NCBI RefSeq assembly: GCF_006770265.1
Contig: NZ_CP017194.1
Coordinates: forward strand, 1,054,001-1,118,000
Direction: 5' to 3'
DNA: 64,000 bases
Origin: Lactococcus carnosus
GTDB taxonomy: Bacteria; Bacillota; Bacilli; Lactobacillales; Streptococcaceae
Both the position numbers and the translations under genes were made by a program. Under the pieces are notes generated by a model. The model ran no database searches. It was given only the letters and a program-made list of their open reading frames with translations, and was not told where the DNA came from. Below, in pieces: positions 35,683 through 46,208 of the stretch (position 1 is the first letter of the stretch; every line of letters starts with the position of its first letter).

Positions 35683-37023
35683 CTATCCTTTAAAAATAAG
35701 TCTAAAAATACCTGTCATCACAATGACCGTAATTGCACCACCTAAGCGTGTTGCAACTTGTGCAAAAGGCATTAAATTCATACGATTTGCAGTACTTAAA
35801 ATGGCGACATCTCCTGTTCCCCCCATACCACTTTGACAGGCTGAAATAATGGCAGCTTCGATTGGATACATGTTCATAAATCTTGATACCACGAAGCCTG
35901 TCGCAATAACTGTAAACACAACACTGATGACGACTAAGAAATATTGAATGCTTAAGGTTCCTACAACATCTTTTAAGGGAATGTAGAGTAAGCCTAAGCC
36001 TGCCATGACTGGAAACGTAAAGTTACCAGAGATAAACAGGTAGAGTTGTTTAGAGCCTTGTTGTGTTTCTAATGGCACAACATTCAAGTATTTCAGTATT
36101 GCTGCTAACACGATCATCAATACAGGACCTGGAAAGCCTGTAAAGTGCTGTAATAAGCCACCAGCTATGAACAAAGTACAGGCAGTCAGGACACCAGCGC
36201 CCATTTTTTTCAAGTCTAGTTCTCCAGATCCTTCTTTTAAGGCGTCTTTCATATCATCAGTCTGACCGACTTTAACTAATTGGCCATTACCTGATAAATC
36301 TGGTCGTTTTTCTCCCCAACTTGATAATAAAGCGGTACACATGATGGCAAAGAAGTTACCGATGATTGTTGCTGGAATTAACTGGGCGACTAATTGCTCA
36401 CTGCCGAGTCCTGTAATTGCACTATAACCTAAGGATAGTGGTAAAATACCTTCACCGATACCACCAGCCAAAACAGGTGTCACGATATAGAAGAGTGTAT
36501 GTTGCCACTCTAATCCTAATAGGACGCCGACAAGTGTGCCGATGCCCATTGCGAAGGTCATCCCTAGTAACATTGGGATAATCATGCGAAACAAGCCCTG
36601 AACCAAAATTTTACGATTCATACCAAGGATACTACCGCATACCAAGCAGGCGATGTAGAAATACAGAAAGTTTGCATCCTTCATTAAGATATGTGCTGAA
36701 CCCATAATATTTTTATTAATCAGATTAAAAAATACTAGAATTGATGGGACCAGTAAAGATAAAATTGCAGGACCACCAAAATTTTTTAAAAATGGAATTT
36801 TCCCACCAATTGTCCCAAGTAGCCACCCCATCACCAAAATGACAGCAAATCCACCTAGCATATTGACTGGTAACTGTTGTAGTAAGCCAGTAATCACGAT
36901 CACAGTGGATAGGGCAATATAGACAGGCAATGGCACTGAGCCTACTTTGATTGTCATCCAGTGGTTGGCCATGTCTTTTAATGGTGGTCCCTTTTCCAAT
37001 TTTGTTTTTCCCTCTTGTTGCAT
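35683..37023 (-). CDS. maeP: Malate/2-hydroxycarboxylate transporter (2HCT family)
   Basis: Membrane symporter of 446 residues of the CitS/CitP/MaeP family, importing malate (possibly citrate). About eleven helices; the duplicated GGXG motifs are visible as GGIGEGILPLS and GGTGDVAILSTANRM, and both re-entrant loops are marked by them. The N-terminal GKTKLEKGPPLKDMANHWMTIKVGSVPLP is the usual cytoplasmic lead. The RBS GGAGGAG is 7 nt before the ATG. It is first in the maeP-maeE operon and divergent from maeK. The neighbouring malic enzyme makes malate the most probable substrate. Confidence 0.94.
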   Translation of the reverse strand: MQQEGKTKLEKGPPLKDMANHWMTIKVGSVPLPVYIALSTVIVITGLLQQLPVNMLGGFAVILVMGWLLGTIGGKIPFLKNFGGPAILSLLVPSILVFFNLINKNIMGSAHILMKDANFLYFYIACLVCGSILGMNRKILVQGLFRMIIPMLLGMTFAMGIGTLVGVLLGLEWQHTLFYIVTPVLAGGIGEGILPLSLGYSAITGLGSEQLVAQLIPATIIGNFFAIMCTALLSSWGEKRPDLSGNGQLVKVGQTDDMKDALKEGSGELDLKKMGAGVLTACTLFIAGGLLQHFTGFPGPVLMIVLAAILKYLNVVPLETQQGSKQLYLFISGNFTFPVMAGLGLLYIPLKDVVGTLSIQYFLVVISVVFTVIATGFVVSRFMNMYPIEAAIISACQSGMGGTGDVAILSTANRMNLMPFAQVATRLGGAITVIVMTGIFRLIFKG

Positions 37024-37055
37024 CTTTGTTCTCCTCCTTATTTGTTTCTATCCTT

Positions 37056-37152
37056 AGTATAAAGTAAGCGTTTTCTTTATGATAGTTTATTTAAGTTTTT
37101 TAAGTAATTCAACTTATTTAAAAGAAATCGGTTTCTGTAAATGTGCTATAAT
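37056..37152. promoter_or_regulatory. Divergent mae control region: cre site and two MaeR-type boxes
   Basis: From maeP towards maeK: minus-strand -10 TATACT (37056-37061); a CcpA site AGTAAGCGTTTTCT (37063-37076, 13 of 14 to TGWAARCGYTWWCW); a TTATTTAA box (37087-37094); a second TTATTTAA (37114-37121); and plus-strand extended -10 TGCTATAAT (37144-37152). TTATTWAA direct repeats are the known MaeR target in L. casei. Neither promoter has a good -35, in keeping with an activator. Confidence 0.78.
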
Positions 37153-37185
37153 GAAAGAAAAGTTAGAATATGTGAGGAAGAGAAC

Positions 37186-38715
37186 ATGAAAAAAGGATTA
37201 CGTCTTTGGAGTTTATTAACCATCGCCTTTATTTCAACTCTTTTTCTAATTACGTCCCTTTTTTATGGTTTGATGATCTATCAAACAGCTCAGTCTGTTA
37301 GAAAAACTGAATCTAAACTCTTACTCTCAATTGGTAAACAACTCTCAATAGACCCATTAGTTAAACAGGTGCTAACCACGCATACTAATGAAAAGGCATT
37401 GGAAACTTATGCCACGGAAATCTACCATATTTATGATTTAGATTTTGTCGTCATCATGGATATGCAAGCAAAACGTCTGACACATCCGGATGAAACCCTT
37501 ATCGGTAAACCCTTTCAAAGTAATGATGAAAAAGAAGCCCTAAAAGGACACACCTATGTCTCATTTAGTAAAGGGAGTCTGGGTCAGTCCTTAAGAGGAT
37601 TTGTCCCTGTCTATGATAATCAAAAACAACAAATTGGTGTTGTGGCCTTAGGGATAAAAGTACAGACATTAGGTACTTTGATTAGCAAATTTAGACAAGG
37701 CTATACCATCGTTCTCTTTACTAGTATTGCGATTGGCTTTATTGCCGCTTTGGGCATCGCCTATTATCTCAAACGGCAGCTGCTAAACTTAGAGCCTAAA
37801 GAAATTTCTCAACTGCTTGAAGAAAGAAATGCCATGCTGAGTCATACCAATGATGCCATCATTGTCGTGAATTCAGATAAAGTCATTCAGTTAAGTAATA
37901 TTGCAGCAAATGAGCTATATGAGAAAACAAGTGGACCGGGTCATACGCTTACTGGACTGCCGCTAGAAGCCCTGATTGTTGAACTTGATGCTGTGTCACT
38001 AGATAGTAAGCGAGAACAACTCTATCGACAAAACGGTCAAGAATATTTGTTTTCAAGTGCACCGATTATCATCCAGCAAAAGCCGATTGGTTGGATTATC
38101 TTTTTACGAAATGCCACTGAATCTTTGTTTGTGATGGACCAGTTAGCCAATACAACAGCCTATGCTAGTGCCTTACAAGCACAATCTCATGAGTTTATGA
38201 ACAAATTGCACGTGATTTACGGCTTGGTTGATTTAAAAGCTTATGATGAGCTGAGCATCTACCTGCATGATATTTTATCACCTGAAAAGGAATTTTCTCA
38301 CCGCCTCTCCTTCCTCGTTCGCAATCCTCAGATTGCAGGATTTCTTATCGGAGAGCGGCAAAAATTTTCTGAACGAAAAGTCACCCTCTTATTTGATATA
38401 TCACCAGAAATACCGGAAACACGTGACGATGATGAAACACTTGCCATCATGAATTGCTACCGCTATATCCATCATCTACTGCTCAAGATAGCCTTACCAG
38501 AAGAGTTACAAATCTTAATTCAATATGCGAATGATAACTTAACTACGACCTATACGTTAGGGTTAGACACACAACAGCAGGCCATTTTAAAAACTGGCTG
38601 TGAGCATCCATTTTTTCAACAATTACGAAAAGAAGCTAAGGCAACTTTTACTATAGACAGCAACAATCAGACTGTGGTGCTCCAACTAGGGACACCTTAT
38701 CATGAGGTAAGCTAA
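37186..38715 (+). CDS. maeK: Malate sensor histidine kinase (CitA/DcuS family)
   Basis: Membrane kinase of 509 residues that senses an external dicarboxylate. A helix at about 11-33 is followed by an extracellular sCache/PAS-like sensor domain (about 40-170), a second helix (about 176-196), a cytoplasmic PAS domain (about 208-320) and a kinase core. The phosphorylated residue is His335 in QSHEFMNKLHVIYGLVDL, typical of the CitA/DcuS class. The upstream ATG at 37141 lies across the -10 box, so I chose the ATG at 37186 with GAGGAAGAG as RBS. The stop codon overlaps the maeR start (TAATG). It regulates maeP-maeE in known relatives. Confidence 0.93.
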   Translation: MKKGLRLWSLLTIAFISTLFLITSLFYGLMIYQTAQSVRKTESKLLLSIGKQLSIDPLVKQVLTTHTNEKALETYATEIYHIYDLDFVVIMDMQAKRLTHPDETLIGKPFQSNDEKEALKGHTYVSFSKGSLGQSLRGFVPVYDNQKQQIGVVALGIKVQTLGTLISKFRQGYTIVLFTSIAIGFIAALGIAYYLKRQLLNLEPKEISQLLEERNAMLSHTNDAIIVVNSDKVIQLSNIAANELYEKTSGPGHTLTGLPLEALIVELDAVSLDSKREQLYRQNGQEYLFSSAPIIIQQKPIGWIIFLRNATESLFVMDQLANTTAYASALQAQSHEFMNKLHVIYGLVDLKAYDELSIYLHDILSPEKEFSHRLSFLVRNPQIAGFLIGERQKFSERKVTLLFDISPEIPETRDDDETLAIMNCYRYIHHLLLKIALPEELQILIQYANDNLTTTYTLGLDTQQQAILKTGCEHPFFQQLRKEAKATFTIDSNNQTVVLQLGTPYHEVS

Positions 38716-39419
38716 TGCATGTATTAATCGTGGAAGACGATCCAATGGTGGAATTCATCCACCGTAACTATTTAGAGAAAAGTAACAAATTTTCAGCCAT
38801 CTATTCTGCAAACTCACTTCAAGCAGCCCAGGAAATTTTAGATAGTAAATCTGTTGACTTACTACTACTAGATATTCATTTGAAAGATGGTAATGGCCTA
38901 GATTTACTGAGCCATATTCGCAAACTGACACAGTCTCTTGAAGTCATCGTCATTACGGCGGCAAGCGAGGCAAAAACGGTTGAAAAGGGACTACATTTTG
39001 GTGTGGTTGATTATTTGATTAAACCATTTACAAATGAACGATTCCAAGAGAGTCTGTCCCTCTTCTTTCAGCGCAAACAAACCTTAGCCCAAACAAGTCT
39101 GATGCAAGCAGCTATTGACCAACTCGTCAAGGGGGACAGTAAAAGCTCAAAAATGCAACCTGCTAAAACAGAAAGCCTTGATAAGGGCCTAGTGATGGAT
39201 ACTTTAAGCAGGATAAAAGAGACAATCAATCGTCTACCCCAACCCTTTACCATTCAAGAGCTAGCTGAAAAAAGTGGGTTTTCACATGTGTCAGTTAGAA
39301 AGTACATCGTCTACTTAGAGGAACAGCATGAGCTAACCAGTCAGGTGATTTACACAAAGATTGGGCGTCCCTATAAAATCTACACGGCCTTAATTCAGCC
39401 AGGCGAGCACAGGACATAA
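38715..39419 (+). CDS. maeR: Malate response regulator (CitB/DcuR family)
   Basis: 234 residues. The receiver domain has phosphorylated Asp53 (LLLLDIHLKDGNGLDL) and KPF (LIKPFTNERF). The C-terminal half has a helix-turn-helix (QPFTIQELAEKSGFSHVSVRKYIVYLEEQ, about 177-205) of the CitT/DcuR type. The start codon overlaps the maeK stop by 1 nt. It should bind the TTATTTAA repeats between maeP and maeK, activating malate uptake and decarboxylation when malate is present. The gene is followed by a terminator about 115 nt downstream. Confidence 0.93.
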   Translation: MHVLIVEDDPMVEFIHRNYLEKSNKFSAIYSANSLQAAQEILDSKSVDLLLLDIHLKDGNGLDLLSHIRKLTQSLEVIVITAASEAKTVEKGLHFGVVDYLIKPFTNERFQESLSLFFQRKQTLAQTSLMQAAIDQLVKGDSKSSKMQPAKTESLDKGLVMDTLSRIKETINRLPQPFTIQELAEKSGFSHVSVRKYIVYLEEQHELTSQVIYTKIGRPYKIYTALIQPGEHRT

Positions 39420-39531
39420 GTTACGTGTTCTTAATACATTATCTTGATAGGATCTCAATCCTGTTTAGCAATTATCAGCTAAGAGATAAAAGATAAATTA
39501 TAAGAAAAAATTATAAAGTTAATAAATAGGT

Positions 39532-39572
39532 AAAAAAACCGTAGGGAATTGAGAAATTCAGCGGTTTTTTTT
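39532..39572 (+). terminator. Terminator behind the maeKR transcript
   Basis: Stem AAAAAACCG / CGGTTTTTT with an inner GAATT-GAGA-AATTC stem, then T residues. It lies immediately before the -10 box of the next gene, so the T tract is also part of that promoter. Confidence 0.75.
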
Positions 39573-39586
39573 GTTATAATTTAGGT

Positions 39587-40282
39587 ATGAAAACAATTAT
39601 GATTGCTGATGATGACAGTGCAATATTAGCACTGCTATCTTATACATTCGAGTCTGATGGGTTCAAAGTCTCACTCGTTGAAGATGGGGTGCAGGCATTA
39701 GCACTTGCCTCAAAACAGACATTTGATATTATTTTACTGGATATGATGATGCCTGGTTTGTCTGGTCTTGCTGTGACGGAGTCTTTAAGACAGCACGCAA
39801 ACTATACACCGATTATCATATTGACTGCACGTGAAGATGATGACCTCAAGATAACGGGCATTAACTCAGGTGTTGATGATTATCTTGATAAAACAACGCC
39901 ACAAAGAGAAATTATTGCACGAGCTAATGCCTTAATTCGGCGCAATCAAATCTATCAAAAAACAGGTACAGCAGAAAAACAGATCGAGTCTTATCAGTTT
40001 AAGACATTGACGATTGACTTGAAAACGAAAACAGCTAGTTTGTTTAACGAAAAAATCGCCTTGTCTAAACGAGAATTTAATCTACTCGTCTTTCTTGTTC
40101 AGCATCAAGATATTATCGTCAGTCGTGAAGCCATCTTGACGGAGTTTTGGGGTGAAACACAAGAGTACGAAACGCGTGTAGTTGATGTCACGATTAGTAA
40201 CCTGAGAAAAAAACTTGACAATAGATTTATCAAAACAAAAAGAGGATTCGGGTATCAGTTCATTGAAGACGAAACAGCTTAA
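39587..40282 (+). CDS. OmpR-family response regulator of unknown signal
   Basis: 231 residues: receiver domain with phosphorylated Asp52 (IILLDMMMPGLSG) and a DNA-binding winged helix (about 133-228, ending VVDVTISNLRKKLDNRFIKTKRGFGYQF). It resembles PhoP/ResD-type regulators but no specific assignment is possible. An extended -10 TGTTATAAT (39572-39580) ends 6 nt before the ATG and no Shine-Dalgarno intervenes beyond TTAGGT, so the transcript is probably leaderless, as is the gene at 29780. It overlaps the kinase gene by about 20 nt. Position after maeKR is probably coincidental, as a terminator separates them. Confidence 0.88.
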   Translation: MKTIMIADDDSAILALLSYTFESDGFKVSLVEDGVQALALASKQTFDIILLDMMMPGLSGLAVTESLRQHANYTPIIILTAREDDDLKITGINSGVDDYLDKTTPQREIIARANALIRRNQIYQKTGTAEKQIESYQFKTLTIDLKTKTASLFNEKIALSKREFNLLVFLVQHQDIIVSREAILTEFWGETQEYETRVVDVTISNLRKKLDNRFIKTKRGFGYQFIEDETA

Positions 40283-41849
40283 TAGTAAATTTAAGATATC
40301 GAAACTCCTGATTTTTTCAGGTGTCTATATCTTAACAACTGCCGTGGTCATTATCTTTCTTAACCAACACACCACTGCGATCGATACAGATAATTTGATG
40401 GTGCGTGCCTATGCCGTCTCAGATATTCTAAAGAAAAACCCTGATACAAAATTTGATGAGTCAGTCATTGTGCTACCAACCAATACTGATTCAAAAGCAG
40501 TTGATAATATTAAAAATGGCGCAAAATTTACGCGTACATTGACCAAGACAGACCTAACGATTACGGTGCCTAATTATCAAGAAGCCGTCCTTAAAAATTA
40601 CGTGCAAATCACACGTCAACGCTCTTCAGATAATGCGGTGAATACCATCATCATTATTTTTGCGGCATCGATCTATCTCATCTGGATTTTCCAACTCTAT
40701 AAGAGTGCTAAGAAATTACATCAGTTTGAAATAGATACCATCGCCAAAATTAAAAATATCCGTCGCAGTCCGCTCACACAAAGTTACTTGATATCTGAAA
40801 ACGATGATAAAGTAACGACCGCATTGAATCACCTGGGTGAAACGATCCAGCATCAGGCTGAGAGCTCTACACCTGCTAAAAAAAATCTATATGAATTTAT
40901 TGAACTTTTTGAGTTTCCGATTTTTATCTATGACATAAAAGGCACCATTCGAAGGAGTAATGCCAGTTTTAAAAATGAATTTGCAGATACCAAAAACTTA
41001 GATATTTTTAGTCCTTATAGTGATGTCCTACAATTTTTAGTGAATAAAATGCTAAAACCTGGCCAACAGGAACGCACCTTCTATTTTGAGCATATTAATG
41101 CCTACTATACGGTTAACGTCCGACCAATCCAAGCACTGGATCATCGCCTCATGGTCACCATGATCGATGTGACGACTTATAAAGCGACAACACTTGCACA
41201 TAACGACTTTATTGCCAATGTTTCTCATGATCTGAAAACGCCTTTAGCTGCTATCGCTGGCTTTGCTGATATTTTAGCCAATGACCAAGAAAAATTAGCA
41301 CCAGATGCTGCTAAGAAATTCGCCAAGCATATCGTTAAAGAAACAAGACGTCTCTCTAAATTAGTTGCTGACACACTTGAGATGACACGCCAGCCCAAAC
41401 ATCTTAAAAAAATCAAGCTTGATTTAGCTGGTCAAATCGATGATGTGCTGACTAACTTTGAGTTGCCAATTAGCGAAAAAAGACTGCTGGTCACACGACA
41501 ATATCAGCCTAAGCTCTATTTTAAATCTAACGAAAAACACCTCTATGCGATATTAAAAAATCTGATAGAGAATGCTATCAATTATACACCTGATGGTGGT
41601 AAAATATTTATTGCCGCCAGTAAACAGTCGGATACGTTACTCTTCTCTATCTCAGATAATGGTCCTGGGTTAACTGCAATCGAGGAATCCAGAATTTTCG
41701 AGCGGTTTTATCGTGCAGACGATACCCGTGACTCTGAAGGGACGGGCTTAGGCCTCGCAATTGTTAAGAAGAACTTGGCTGAGCTTGGTGGTCATATTGA
41801 TGTTGTCAGTGTCCTCGGTAAGGGAACGACTTTCACGGTCACTTTTTAA
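40263..41849 (+). CDS. Sensor histidine kinase, PhoR-like, with PAS domain
   Basis: About 528 residues. The start is not certain; a TTG at 40263 gives LKTKQLNSKF, while another in-frame TTG at 40215 overlaps the regulator more. One helix (about 14-34) and a second (about 124-143) enclose an extracellular domain of about 90 residues. A cytoplasmic PAS domain (about 210-300) precedes the kinase core: His322 in NVSHDLKTPLAAIAGF, then ENAINYTPDGG, SDNGPGLT and GTGLGLAIVKK. This PAS-HisKA order is like PhoR/PnpS. The signal is unknown. It is the partner of the regulator at 39587 and ends at a terminator shared with glpF. Confidence 0.88.
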   Translation: MKTKQLNSKFKISKLLIFSGVYILTTAVVIIFLNQHTTAIDTDNLMVRAYAVSDILKKNPDTKFDESVIVLPTNTDSKAVDNIKNGAKFTRTLTKTDLTITVPNYQEAVLKNYVQITRQRSSDNAVNTIIIIFAASIYLIWIFQLYKSAKKLHQFEIDTIAKIKNIRRSPLTQSYLISENDDKVTTALNHLGETIQHQAESSTPAKKNLYEFIELFEFPIFIYDIKGTIRRSNASFKNEFADTKNLDIFSPYSDVLQFLVNKMLKPGQQERTFYFEHINAYYTVNVRPIQALDHRLMVTMIDVTTYKATTLAHNDFIANVSHDLKTPLAAIAGFADILANDQEKLAPDAAKKFAKHIVKETRRLSKLVADTLEMTRQPKHLKKIKLDLAGQIDDVLTNFELPISEKRLLVTRQYQPKLYFKSNEKHLYAILKNLIENAINYTPDGGKIFIAASKQSDTLLFSISDNGPGLTAIEESRIFERFYRADDTRDSEGTGLGLAIVKKNLAELGGHIDVVSVLGKGTTFTVTF

Positions 41850-41859
41850 TCACAACAAG

Positions 41860-41890
41860 AAAAGCACCTAGACGATCTAGATGCTTTTTT
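41860..41890. terminator. Terminator between the sensor kinase gene and glpF
   Basis: 13-bp stem with one mismatch, AAAAGCACCTAGA / TCTAGATGCTTTT, CGA loop, then T residues. A/T tracts on both sides suit convergent genes. Confidence 0.85.
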
Positions 41891-41906
41891 CTTATCAAAG
41901 CGATGA

Positions 41907-42626
41907 CTATTTTTTGATAAATGTGAATAAGCCAACTGCTAAGAGGCCACCAACGATTGGTGCAACGACTGGTACCCAGCTATAAGCCCAGTCAGAATCC
42001 CCTTTATTTTTCATTGGGAGGATAAAGTGAGCAATCCTAGGACCTAAATCTCGTGCAGGATTGATTGCATAGCCTGTTGCCCCACCAAGTGATAGACCGA
42101 TTGCTAAAATTAAGCCACCAACTGCGAAGACGTTTGTCCCATCAGCAAATTTATTAGCACCAAAGGCGAGTAAGCCTACGACAAGGACCATCGTCCCGAT
42201 AACTTCTGAGATGAAATTTGCTGGATAGTTACGAATGGCAGGTCCGGTAGAAAAGGTACCAAGAATTGCCCCTTTGTCAGTTGTTTCATTCCAATGTGGT
42301 AGATAAGCTAACCAAACAAGAACTGCACCAACAATACCACCTAATACTTGTGCGATGATGAAAGGTAGAACTAAGCTTGCTTTGAAACTACCATTTACAG
42401 CCATGGCGATGGTCACTGCTGGATTGAGATGAGCAGGGCCATTAATCCCCGCTACATAAACGGCAATCGTTACAGCGAGTGCCCAACCAAAGGCAATCAC
42501 GATCCACCCTGAATTTTGTGCTTTACTTTTATTTAGATTAACTGCGGCACAGACCCCATCCCCTAATAAAATAAGGATAGCTGTACCAATGAATTCACTA
42601 AAAATTTGTGTCATATCTGCAGACAT
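41907..42626 (-). CDS. glpF: Glycerol uptake facilitator (aquaglyceroporin)
   Basis: Membrane channel of 239 residues with six helices and two half-helices. The two NPA motifs are HLNPAVTIAM and AINPARDLGPR, with the Arg of the selectivity filter in the second. The neighbouring acids are as in GlpF rather than strict water channels. It is the last gene of glpK-glpO-glpF and its start overlaps the glpO stop by 1 nt, so translation is coupled. Glycerol enters here and is trapped by GlpK. Confidence 0.95.
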   Translation of the reverse strand: MSADMTQIFSEFIGTAILILLGDGVCAAVNLNKSKAQNSGWIVIAFGWALAVTIAVYVAGINGPAHLNPAVTIAMAVNGSFKASLVLPFIIAQVLGGIVGAVLVWLAYLPHWNETTDKGAILGTFSTGPAIRNYPANFISEVIGTMVLVVGLLAFGANKFADGTNVFAVGGLILAIGLSLGGATGYAINPARDLGPRIAHFILPMKNKGDSDWAYSWVPVVAPIVGGLLAVGLFTFIKK

Positions 42627-44464
42627 TAGTTTGCCCCCGCTTTCAATTCTTTCAAGTCTGACGTATTAATCACACGATTCAACTCAACTAGGTACTCAGC
42701 TTTTTCATCTTCTGTCCAGGCGTAATAGTCAGCCATTGCAGCTAATACTGGATGCTTAATCACATCCAAACGATCACGTTGGAAGAGAATATGATTGGTC
42801 CGTCTCATGAGGTAATCGCTTGGTGTGAGTGTCATTTCAGCAACCATAGCATAACGCAACATAGCTGATTCAGCGACGCTTAACTGATCATAAGCTGGAA
42901 AGTCTTTAACAAATTTGAAGATTGTCAGTGCATTCGTTCCATAGAAATCTGCAATATAGTGTGCATCTTCGCTAGATAAACCAGTTGAAACACCAACTGC
43001 TGCGTTTTCACTAACAGTTTCTTCCACTTTAGCAGGATCAAAATCACCACCAGATACAGCATACTCTTTTGAGTTGATATCCGTATAGGTTTGGCTAAAG
43101 TCATCAGACAGAATTTTCTTGATTAGCTCAATTGCACCCTCAGCCATTTTACGATAATCTGTAATTTTGCCACCTGACAAGCTTATTAAATCATCTGCTT
43201 CACGTTCTAATGAACTACCACGAGAAATTTGTGAAGGAGATAGCTCTTTTTCGCCACGTGAATTTTCTAAATGATTTAAAACATCTTCTACATCAGTCCG
43301 ACTGGCTTGATTTTGTTTAAAGGCACCGATGATATTGAGGACCTTATCAAAGCTATGGTCTGACAAACTACCATTATCGCCACCGTTATAGTCAGAGCCA
43401 GCATTGCCCATTAATAACGGACGTAAGCCAGCCCATGAGCTTTCGATGTCATGGATTGTCAGATTCGCATCGGGATAGCGTTTATTAATGACATCCAGTA
43501 AATAGTCAACATCATCCTGGGTAACCTTAGGATCTGTATAATTCCCGTCATAATCAGTATCTGTTGTCCCAAAGTAGGTTTTATTTTCCCTTGGAATGGC
43601 AAAGACCATCCGGCCATCATGTTTTTGTGTATCAAAATAAGTTGGCTGTGGGACTGGTAATTTTTTAGCATCTACCACCAAATGAACCCCTTTAGTTGGT
43701 CTCATTTGAGGGATCACAGCACGGGTAAAGTTCAAATTACGAATTTTATCTACCCAAGGTCCGCTGGTATTGATGACCACTTTGGCATAGATTTCAAGTG
43801 TTTTACCAGTTAGTAAGTCACGTGCTTTCACACCGACAATTTTATTATCTTTGTATAAGAAGCCAGTTGCCTTGACTTTACTTGCCAAATAAGCGCCATC
43901 TGCTGCTGCTTGCTTAATATTCTCAATGACCAAACGTGCATCATTATTTCGGAAGTCTAGATAAACACCCGCACCTTGAAGGCCTTCTTTTTTGATGTAA
44001 GGTTCACGCTCTAGTACTTCTTTGGCATTCAGCGTATAATTTTCATACTTTGTGCCCTTAACACCTGCTAATTGATCATAGAGGTCCATGGCAATTTTAA
44101 CTGAAAACATATCGAAGGTCGTAGGTCCTTCATCATCATAAATCGGTAGCAACATCGGATCAGGTTTTGGAATATGTGGTGCGATTTGTTGGACGATTGC
44201 TCTTTCTTTTACGGTATCTGACACGACTTCTACGTCAAATGTTTTCAAATAGCGAATCCCACCATGAACTAACTTAGTTGAGCGTGAAGATGTCCCTTCT
44301 GAAAAGTCTTGCATCTCTATCAAACCCGTTTTAATACCTGATGCTGCTGCTTGTAAGGCAACACCTGCCCCAGTAATACCGCCACCTATAATCAGTAAAT
44401 CGAGGGTGTCTTTCGCCATCTTGTCTAGATTATCTTGACGTGTTGATTTTGAAAATTCTATCAT
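42626..44464 (-). CDS. glpO: Alpha-glycerophosphate oxidase / glycerol-3-phosphate dehydrogenase
   Basis: FAD enzyme of 612 residues oxidising glycerol 3-phosphate to dihydroxyacetone phosphate. In lactic acid bacteria this enzyme usually uses oxygen and makes hydrogen peroxide. The FAD motif LLIIGGGITGAGVALQAA (GxGxxG) opens it; SRSTKLVHGGIRYL, RPTKGVHLVV, FGTTDTDYDG and SLSGGKITDYRKMAEGA are conserved. The length of about 610 and an internal insertion fit GlpO of streptococci and enterococci rather than the 550-residue GlpD. It lies 15 nt after glpK. Oxygen use is inferred. Confidence 0.94.
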   Translation of the reverse strand: MIEFSKSTRQDNLDKMAKDTLDLLIIGGGITGAGVALQAAASGIKTGLIEMQDFSEGTSSRSTKLVHGGIRYLKTFDVEVVSDTVKERAIVQQIAPHIPKPDPMLLPIYDDEGPTTFDMFSVKIAMDLYDQLAGVKGTKYENYTLNAKEVLEREPYIKKEGLQGAGVYLDFRNNDARLVIENIKQAAADGAYLASKVKATGFLYKDNKIVGVKARDLLTGKTLEIYAKVVINTSGPWVDKIRNLNFTRAVIPQMRPTKGVHLVVDAKKLPVPQPTYFDTQKHDGRMVFAIPRENKTYFGTTDTDYDGNYTDPKVTQDDVDYLLDVINKRYPDANLTIHDIESSWAGLRPLLMGNAGSDYNGGDNGSLSDHSFDKVLNIIGAFKQNQASRTDVEDVLNHLENSRGEKELSPSQISRGSSLEREADDLISLSGGKITDYRKMAEGAIELIKKILSDDFSQTYTDINSKEYAVSGGDFDPAKVEETVSENAAVGVSTGLSSEDAHYIADFYGTNALTIFKFVKDFPAYDQLSVAESAMLRYAMVAEMTLTPSDYLMRRTNHILFQRDRLDVIKHPVLAAMADYYAWTEDEKAEYLVELNRVINTSDLKELKAGAN

Positions 44465-44479
44465 CTTAGCTCTCTTTCC

Positions 44480-45988
<1,509 letters not shown>

Positions 45989-46118
45989 TTAATCTAAATC
46001 AATAAATCAAACACCTGTTTAATTTATCTTACCAGTGTAACATCTTCTGATCAGTCTCTAGCATAGTCTAGTGGTCACCCACTCGTTCTAGCTTTATACC
46101 TTTCATAAGATATCAAGT

Positions 46119-46148
46119 TTTATAACGCATTTGATGTAAGCGTTTTCT
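46119..46148 (-). promoter_or_regulatory. CcpA site (cre) and promoter of glpK-glpO-glpF
   Basis: TGTAAGCGTTTTCT at 46135-46148 matches the cre consensus TGWAARCGYTWWCW at all 14 positions. A minus-strand -10 TATAAA lies at 46119-46124, with the -35 position inside the cre. CcpA binding would repress glycerol use when glucose is present. Confidence 0.83.
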
Positions 46149-46208
46149 ATATTCTTATCTTACCATGCTAATTTAAAAATAGGCTATCAAGAATAGGCTA
46201 TTTTTTGT

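Noticed and set aside
37141-37185. In-frame upstream ATG for maeK
   Set aside because: It lies across the TATAAT box, and a clean RBS precedes the ATG at 37186.
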